Assembly (NCBI GenBank): GCA_963556255.1
Contig: OY744609.1
Coordinates: forward strand, 15,391,244-15,455,243
Origin: Allolobophora icterica
Lineage: Eukaryota > Annelida > Clitellata > Crassiclitellata > Lumbricidae
DNA: 64,000 nt
Direction: 5' to 3'
A model generated the notes under the pieces. It saw only the letters and a list, made by a program, of their open reading frames with translations. It was not told the DNA's origin and made no database searches. The translations under genes and the position numbers were made by a program. Shown in pieces: positions 58,680-64,000 of the stretch (positions within the stretch are counted from its first letter, which is position 1; each line of letters begins with the position of its first letter).

Positions 58680-60128
58680 TTGGAATTATTACAGCAATGC
58701 AAAAGGAAGTACTGTGGTGATTACTTACACTGGGCATTTCAGGTATTTTCGCTGTCACCTTCTGCATATGGGTTCTTACGTGACAGTACACTGATGTTAC
58801 CCCACCCTGTTTATTTACGTAAACTTTCATCCTGCTTTACTGTTGAACCTGGTACTGATTGCAATGCTCACATAACTTATCTGACAAAAAAATGTCAGCT
58901 GCTTGAGCCACATGAACGTTACGTGACTATGCTGCTTGATGAGATCTATGTTGAGCCTAAAGTTTCATACAAGGGTGGAACAGTTAAGGGCTTTGCTGCA
59001 AACTGTGACATGACCCAGGCAACCACTGTGCAAGCATTTATGATTTGCTCAATATTGTCTCACAGAAAAGATATAGCCGCCTTAGTGCCTGTTAAGAACT
59101 TAACTGCACCTTATCTGAAAGACATAACCATGCATGTCATAAGAATGGTTGAAAAGGCAGGTTTTAGGACTGTTTGTCTGATTTCTGATAATAATCGAGT
59201 TAATGGCAATATGTTTAAGTTGCTATGTGGTGGTTTGTTGCAGCCTTGTATAGACCACCCATGTGATAACAGTAGGAAACTGTTTTTTCTGTTTGACACT
59301 GTGCATTTATTCAAATGTATCAGAAATAATTGGATCAACCAGAAAGACAGTGACCAGACATTAATTTTTCCCGACATGCTAGATGCAAACCTGATTCGCA
59401 AAGCAAAGTTTAACGTTTTGAAGCAGTTGCATATGAATGAAAAGAACAATCTTGTTAAACTTGCACCATCCTTATCATATAAGGCATTGAACCCATCAAA
59501 CACTGAACGGCAAAGTGTGCCACTGATGTTGTGTATATTCAATGAGAAAGTGGTAGCTGCACTGAAATTGTTTTCACAGCAGCAGCATCCTAATTGCAAC
59601 AAAGCTACTGTTGATGATACACTGGTATTTGTTGATATAATTGTGTCACTGTGGAAAATGCTAAATGTTAAACATCCTTTCAAAGGTAGAAATCTTCGTG
59701 ATGAGAAATGTGACCCTGTAAGAAAAGTCGATGACCACCAGTTACTGTATTTTGATAGTGTTGTTCAATGGCTTCAAAAGTGGGACGCAAGCACTGGCAA
59801 TAGGAATGGAATGTTAACAAGAGAAACTGCATTTGCTCTGCAACATACTTTGAAGTCCATGATTTGTCTAGTCAGATATCTCCTGGAAAGTCTTGACTTT
59901 AAATATGTTCTTACTGGCAAATTTCAAACTGATTTCTTAGAATACAGATTTTCACAGTACAGGCGACTAGCTGGCACTAATTTTCATGTTTCTGTGCGTG
60001 AAATCATGGAATGTGAGAAAAAGTTAAAGCTTAGCAGTATACTGCACATCAATTCTGCATCAAAGGGCAAAGTGTCAATTATGAAATTTGCAAATGATTT
60101 TTTCTGGAGGAAAAGTCAGACAATGTGA
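58680..60128 (+). CDS. P-element transposase ORF2: RNase H-like catalytic region
   Basis: The open frame actually extends back to about 58530 (acidic PEDDGASDADVEDGS, then KCIRVVQHVIQQLELLQQCK), so the annotated start is arbitrary. MLLDEIYVEPKVSYKGGTVK contains the first catalytic Asp by analogy with THAP9 (LDEM). TVCLISDNNRVNGNMFKLLC contains the second conserved Asp (SD). FLFDTVHLFKCIRNNWINQ matches the 'FFDxxHLLKxIRN' block next to the GTP-binding insertion. The remainder is the insertion domain and C-terminal part. No internal stop over 480 residues suggests recent activity. It is separated from ORF3 by a -1 shift near 60098. Confidence 0.9.
   Translation: MELLQQCKRKYCGDYLHWAFQVFSLSPSAYGFLRDSTLMLPHPVYLRKLSSCFTVEPGTDCNAHITYLTKKCQLLEPHERYVTMLLDEIYVEPKVSYKGGTVKGFAANCDMTQATTVQAFMICSILSHRKDIAALVPVKNLTAPYLKDITMHVIRMVEKAGFRTVCLISDNNRVNGNMFKLLCGGLLQPCIDHPCDNSRKLFFLFDTVHLFKCIRNNWINQKDSDQTLIFPDMLDANLIRKAKFNVLKQLHMNEKNNLVKLAPSLSYKALNPSNTERQSVPLMLCIFNEKVVAALKLFSQQQHPNCNKATVDDTLVFVDIIVSLWKMLNVKHPFKGRNLRDEKCDPVRKVDDHQLLYFDSVVQWLQKWDASTGNRNGMLTRETAFALQHTLKSMICLVRYLLESLDFKYVLTGKFQTDFLEYRFSQYRRLAGTNFHVSVREIMECEKKLKLSSILHINSASKGKVSIMKFANDFFWRKSQTM
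60098..60104 (+). promoter_or_regulatory. Possible -1 ribosomal frameshift heptamer
   Basis: TTTTTTC is read as xxT TTT TTC in the ORF2 frame. This satisfies the X XXY YYZ rule, within the ORF2/ORF3 overlap, and the required change is -1. A weak AGTGC...GCACT stem lies about 60 nt downstream, farther than usual. An alternative is a simple one-base indel in the T run. Confidence 0.35.
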
Positions 60129-60694
60129 TGGAATGTGATATAAGTGCTTTTGAAGGAGTGCTGTGTGACTGCACTTTAATAAGTGTCTCAGATCCTGAAA
60201 TGCATGTTGTTGTTTTTCTTGCGGGGTATATTGGTAGCAAGATTAAGAGGTCTGTTGCATGTGGACTTTGTGTAGCTGCCTTGGTGTCAGCGGATGCGAT
60301 GGCATGTGACACTACAGGCACAGTTTTTTCTTATCTGGAAACACTGGACAGAGGAGGTCTGACTTGGCCAACACAAGAATTGGTTGATGTTGTGGTAAAA
60401 GTATTTTGTATATTCCAGTGTTTGGTGTCAGCAGCTTATGAACAACAGTTTCTTAGTGCATCAAATCAGAAGAAAGTTCTTATTTCTGTATCTAAGAAAA
60501 GCTTTTTACAGTATTCATTTATAAATAGTGTTTGTGATTGTGGACATAAATTTTCAGACTTTGTCCATGTCATTGCTAGCAAAATGGCCAATATCTTGCT
60601 TAACAACTACTGCAAAAAATTGAATGATGCTAGTAATATCTGTAAGGGAGCAAAAAGCAAAAGTAAGCGTAAATTGTCAACACTAAAGGCATAA
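60098..60694 (+). CDS. P-element transposase ORF3: C-terminal region
   Basis: The frame is open from 60098 and overlaps ORF2 by about 31 nt; a separate start could be the GTG/ATG at 60125-60130. It reads FFLEEKSDNVMECDISAFEG, then HVVVFLAGYIGSKIKRSVAC and GLCVAALVS. This matches the C-terminal 'YIAGxxxxKxxxxxxC' region of P/THAP9 transposases, where the last acidic catalytic residue lies. It ends TLKA at 60694. Whether it is fused to ORF2 by a frameshift, a small intron or not at all is open. Confidence 0.82.
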   Translation, partial: FFLEEKSDNVMECDISAFEGVLCDCTLISVSDPEMHVVVFLAGYIGSKIKRSVACGLCVAALVSADAMACDTTGTVFSYLETLDRGGLTWPTQELVDVVVKVFCIFQCLVSAAYEQQFLSASNQKKVLISVSKKSFLQYSFINSVCDCGHKFSDFVHVIASKMANILLNNYCKKLNDASNICKGAKSKSKRKLSTLKA

Positions 60695-60746
60695 CTAATG
60701 TTTACAGTTCTACATCTCGGCAATGTGAAATTATGATCCTTGAACT

Positions 60747-61010
60747 TTTAGAAGAAGAAGAGCAATCCTGGAAGCTAGTCCTGAGGCATTCATGGGTATG
60801 CAGTGTTAGCGACTTCATTTTCTTAGCCTCGCCCTCACGGCCTCATCTTCCCACCAACAGTGTAGGGTTTGTGTGCTCATTATAGCTGAGTAGGTTAAGG
60901 GCACAGGTGGGGTATAAATCTCGAACCAACTCTGCCCTGGTGAGTATTTGAACCCCGACATCTTGATTGACAGTCCAGCACCCTAACCACTACACTATCG
61001 AGCGCAAACT
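60747..61010 (-). repeat. SINE-A (tRNA-Asp-like), minus strand, inside the P element
   Basis: The reverse complement reads CGATAGTGTAGTGGTTAGGG, GCTGGACTGTCAATCAAGAT and GTCGGGGTTCAAATACTCAC: a well-preserved tRNA-like head with A box, GTC anticodon position and B box. The body and AGAAG tail match 47640-47905. Confidence 0.85.
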
Positions 61011-61239
61011 CATATAGAACTTATATATGTATAGAACTTACAGAACTTTGTAAAAAGTGTATAATATCTCATAGAATGTAATAAATTATATAGGACTATG
61101 TATAGAACTTACAGGACTTTGTAAAAAGTGTATAATATCTCATAGAATGTAATTAAAGTTTCTGTTATTTCTTCTGGAATTTTCTGTCAGTTTTGAACAC
61201 TAGTTTATATCATCAAATTTCAGAATTGCTATAATTTTG

Positions 61240-61700
61240 CAAACTCCTCACCATCCAGCCAACCCGCTCCACTCGATCGTAATTCTGTCCAAGTCTTTCT
61301 CGACTCCCCCTTAACTACTCATCTCAAGTTCTCCAACACTGCATCACGGCTTCGGAACAATCTCCCACCCGAAATCTTGGTTTCTCCATATCAATGCCAC
61401 TTACCCTCCATCATCCGCCTCAGGCTCCTCTATCTATCATCCTCTGGCTTTCCACTCAAACCAGTCTCACCTTTTCAAGAATTCCTACCCTGTCTCATAC
61501 TCCGACTTCCAATTCTCGACCCAAGACACCTCTGCTCTGCCTCCTCTCTTGATCTGGATCTGTTGGAAACCGGATTCTGACCTCTTGGCTACCCTTTGGA
61601 CAACCTCTCTGACTTGACGCAGCGCTCGTGAATACGTTGGTGTTCTGCGCTTAGTTTTCGAGTGGTGCTTTAGAAATTTGGAGTTTACGATTACGATTAC
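61240..61700 (+). mobile_element. LINE 3' fragment (GATTAC-tail family) inside the P element
   Basis: Encodes a decayed ORF2 end, ASRLRNNLPPEI, then the family UTR (CTTCCAATTCTCGACCCAAG, TGGAAACCGGATTCTGACCT, GACTTGACGCAGCGCTCGTG) and a TTACGATTACGATTACG tail. Confidence 0.85.
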
Positions 61701-61898
61701 GCGTCTAATTTCTGTACCCGTGAATACAATATTCAAGCAATTGACGGACTCAGTTTGTGACGTCACACAATCAGCATTACGGCCTTCAGTATCTAGAAGG
61801 CAATGGCTTGGCCGTTTCATTAGACGTCCACGCAAATAGAGCTAAATCTAATCAGTTAAGTCTAATAGGCTATATAGCGTGATTATAATGATGAACTA

Positions 61899-62337
61899 TA
61901 GGCATGGGTAATCCTGGGTTTTAGCGTCTGAAATTATTTAGGTTGCATGAGCGATGAAAAGATTTCAAAGGTAAAATCAAACTAGAAGTTGGAAGATTGG
62001 TGAATATATTACTCAAACTAGAAGCTGGATCATCGATGAACATATTACATAATAAAACTCAAACTAGAAGTCGGATGAACAATGAAAATATATCGCTTTA
62101 GTGCCGATATTACTGCCGTCGATGAGCGATGAAACATTTCGTAGTCAAAATCAAACTAGAAGTTATAAGATTGATGAAAATATAGCTCAAACTGGAAGCT
62201 GGATCATCGATGAAAATATAACTGAAACTAAAAGTGGGATGAACAATGATTATTTGTGGCATTATTATTTATTGTATTATAACGTTTCAGTGTAAATAAT
62301 TTCGGACGCTCAAACCCAGGCTTATCCTCTAGGCATG
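61899..62337. mobile_element. Inverted-repeat element with internal tandem repeats
   Basis: Bounded by TAGGCATG at 61899-61906 and 62330-62337. Ends GGTAATCCTGGGTTTTAGCG and (reverse) GGATAAGCCTGGGTTTGAGC each continue to GTC(T/C)GAAATTATTTA, an imperfect inverted repeat of about 35 bp. Inside, CAAACTAGAAG(T/C)TGGAT and ATCGATGAAAATATA are repeated about six times. Confidence 0.7.
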
Positions 62338-62940
62338 AATCGATGAAACTCCAAAAGAGAATCACAATCCGGTGAATTTCAAAGGCCGTCCGTCAGTCCG
62401 ATCGATGAGACTTGAGGCATCCAAAGAAATAAACACTGGTAGAACGGCGAATCCAAGAGGCAAATTGCCATGTCGTTTTAATTTCTCTTACACTGGATTT
62501 CGACCTGGTTTCGATCTCCAGTTTGAATATGACTGACTACGGTTTCACGCGAAGGGACCAACGATTGCTGTCTTGTGCATTAGGATTAGGATAACAACGT
62601 TATAGAAATCATTAGAAGAGTTTCCACAAACGCAGGTTTGGGTGAAATTGAATAATAAAAAAAAGGTTACCAAAAGTCTGCAGAAACTAAAAACATACTA
62701 ATAATTTGTATAATTTCAAAATCTAAGACCCAAGGAATATTATGGAAATATGAGAAAGTAAAAAGAAAAAGCAGCCGTAAAAATTAAGAAAAGTTGTAAA
62801 GATTGTGCTGAGTCAATGATTGTAAAAAGTTTGTTGATAGCCTAAATTGGCTTACAGTTTTTAAAAATGAGTTTTAATATGGTTTTGCTTTTTCCATTCT
62901 TTTAAACTTCTGAATCTAATAATGATCTGCATTTCAGCAG
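62338..62940. other. No gene seen
   Basis: AT-rich sequence leading to a candidate splice acceptor at 62936-62940. Confidence 0.5.
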
Positions 62941-63025
62941 ATGCCCTTGCTCTTCTCGGTTGGAACGAGGATGTCTAAGAAACTCATATCCGAGGATGAT
63001 GATCAAATGCAGAGAAACCCAGACT
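62941..63025 (+). CDS. Candidate short exon of an unrecognised gene
   Basis: ATTTCAGCAG precedes 62941 and GACT|GTAAGT follows 63025, both strong splice signals. Between them one frame is open: MPLLFSVGTRMSKKLISEDD then DQMQRNPD, ending phase 1. The coding-like, acidic composition and splice sites suggest the first exon of a gene continuing beyond the window, but I do not recognise the protein. Confidence 0.4.
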
Positions 63026-63734
63026 GTAAGTAGCTGCTAACACAATTTTCACTAAAACGACAGTTTCTTGGTATTTTTTGTAAAAACGTTAATTAGATTA
63101 AATCAAGCAAGGTATACTTTTATTTAGTCAAATGACTTAAGGACTTACACACACTTAAAAGCAAAACAGGCCAACATCTAAAAAACAACCCATGTTCACC
63201 AAAATCACAGGTATAATGTATTACATCTGGTTATGTAGATGCATGTGTAATGTATGTAGGTCTGTACATGCACATGTGTATGAAGACTTAATATAGGCCT
63301 AGTGCTTTTGAGCGACTTATAACAGGGCTGAGATTGTATGTGTGTATTCATTTTTGCATGTGTTGATTTTATTGTATTGTATTTGAAATTTATAAAGCAC
63401 CTCTTGACAGCAAAAGCGATTCAGAGTTGCTCATGTATGTATGAATGTAATGCTATACATGTATGAGGGTGTGTTTGTACATGCATGTGTGCACGCATGC
63501 ATGTATGTACATATTTGGAATTTTTGTAGTGACTTCTGTGATCCTTCAAAGATTATAATGACAGTGTTCCTGGTTCATGAATACTTGAGTATCTTTACGT
63601 AATGTAATCTCATTCAGATATTGCATATGAATGTAATGTAGTTCTCTCTACAGATGGTTATTAACACGTTGACCGCCGCCATATTTTTCCTCCCCACGCC
63701 ACAGAAAAGTGGGAAAAAGTTTAAAAAGTGGTAT
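63026..63734. other. No exon seen; possible LINE end near 63375
   Basis: TTATTGTATTGTATTTGAAA TTTATAAAGCACCTCTTGACAG resembles the reverse-orientation 3' ends near 29520 and 53765. The rest is AT/TG-rich with ATGTATG words. Confidence 0.4.
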
Positions 63735-63817
63735 ATATACATACATGCATACATGCATACATACATACATACATACATACATACATACATACATACATAC
63801 ATACATACATACATACA

Positions 63818-63849
<32 letters not shown>

Positions 63850-64000
63850 CACGTACATAAATACATATATACATACACACATACATACATACATATACAT
63901 ACATACATGTATGCACACGTACACATGTACATACATACGTACATACACATGTACATACATACATACACACGTACATACATACATACAACATTCATACATA
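63735..64000. repeat. (ACAT)n microsatellite to window end
   Basis: ACAT array of about 110 bp, then interrupted ACAT/ACGT units to the window edge. Confidence 0.96.

Larger units (their letters stand above)
57394..61813 (+). mobile_element. P-type DNA transposon with 33-bp perfect TIRs
   Basis: The element is 57403-61804 (4402 bp). Its first 33 bases, starting ATTGCCTTCTAGATACTGAA, are perfectly inverted at the other end. A subterminal TTGTGACGTCACA motif also occurs near both ends (57449 and about 61756). The 9-mer GGCTTGGCC lies directly outside both ends (57394-57402, 61805-61813); if a terminal C/G belongs to the TIR, the duplication shrinks to 7 bp. Drosophila P has 31-bp TIRs and 8-bp duplications, so the layout is similar. 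It encodes a THAP/P-element transposase. A SINE-A and a LINE fragment lie between ORF3 and the right TIR. Confidence 0.93.

Noticed and set aside
59111..59683. 190-residue minus-strand frame within the P element
   Set aside because: Antisense shadow of the transposase catalytic region, with no start context or motif.
60747..61010. tRNA-Asp-like gene
   Set aside because: Head is tRNA-like but the acceptor stem does not close, and several diverged copies share a non-tRNA body, so it is a SINE.

Overview
The window is animal nuclear DNA, most likely from a marine invertebrate. It has multi-exon genes with GT-AG introns, abundant LINE, SINE, hAT and P-type transposons, and many long microsatellites (ACAT, CAGT, GT, GGT, CT). 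Genes are sparse and introns large. Short AGGCCTA-type words recur throughout. The phylum cannot be fixed from the sequence alone.

Three host genes can be reconstructed with consistent intron phases. (1) The 3' half of a cholecystokinin/sulfakinin-type GPCR on the plus strand, three exons between 6852 and 14003 (TM3 to C-terminus); the TM1-TM2 exons were not found and probably lie upstream. (2) A complete polypeptide N-acetylgalactosaminyltransferase, plus strand, 12 exons, 17850-32945, 617 residues: signal anchor, GT-A catalytic domain and C-terminal ricin-type lectin domain, closest by recall to the GALNT10/GALNT7 group. (3) A complete LASP-type LIM/nebulin-repeat/SH3 protein, minus strand, 7 exons, 53096-38708, 241 residues. 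A possible further exon lies at 62941-63025. Genes 2 and 3 converge, leaving about 5.8 kb (32946-38707) between their stop codons with no coding exon seen.

Most other sequence is mobile. Exact target-site duplications (TSDs) bound many elements: a nested hAT complex at 9073-13236; nested hATs at 39060-41376 and 54055-55463; small hAT-type MITEs at 2881-3588, 21119-21428, 27289-27484, 32419-32621 and 56472-56646; and a 1.5-kb element at 24352-25856. Reverse-transcriptase coding LINE fragments lie at 4280-5937 and about 29530-30780(-). Several 5'-truncated LINE ends carry GATTAC or GAT tails, and at least three tRNA-derived SINE families are present. A Harbinger-like element lies at 50601-51399.

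The most striking element is a near-complete P-type transposon at 57403-61804. It has 33-bp perfect terminal inverted repeats, a THAP-domain/P-element transposase in three open frames, and a 9-bp direct repeat outside each end. Its ORF2/ORF3 overlap holds a TTTTTTC heptamer in the phase needed for -1 frameshifting. This may be a programmed shift or simple decay.
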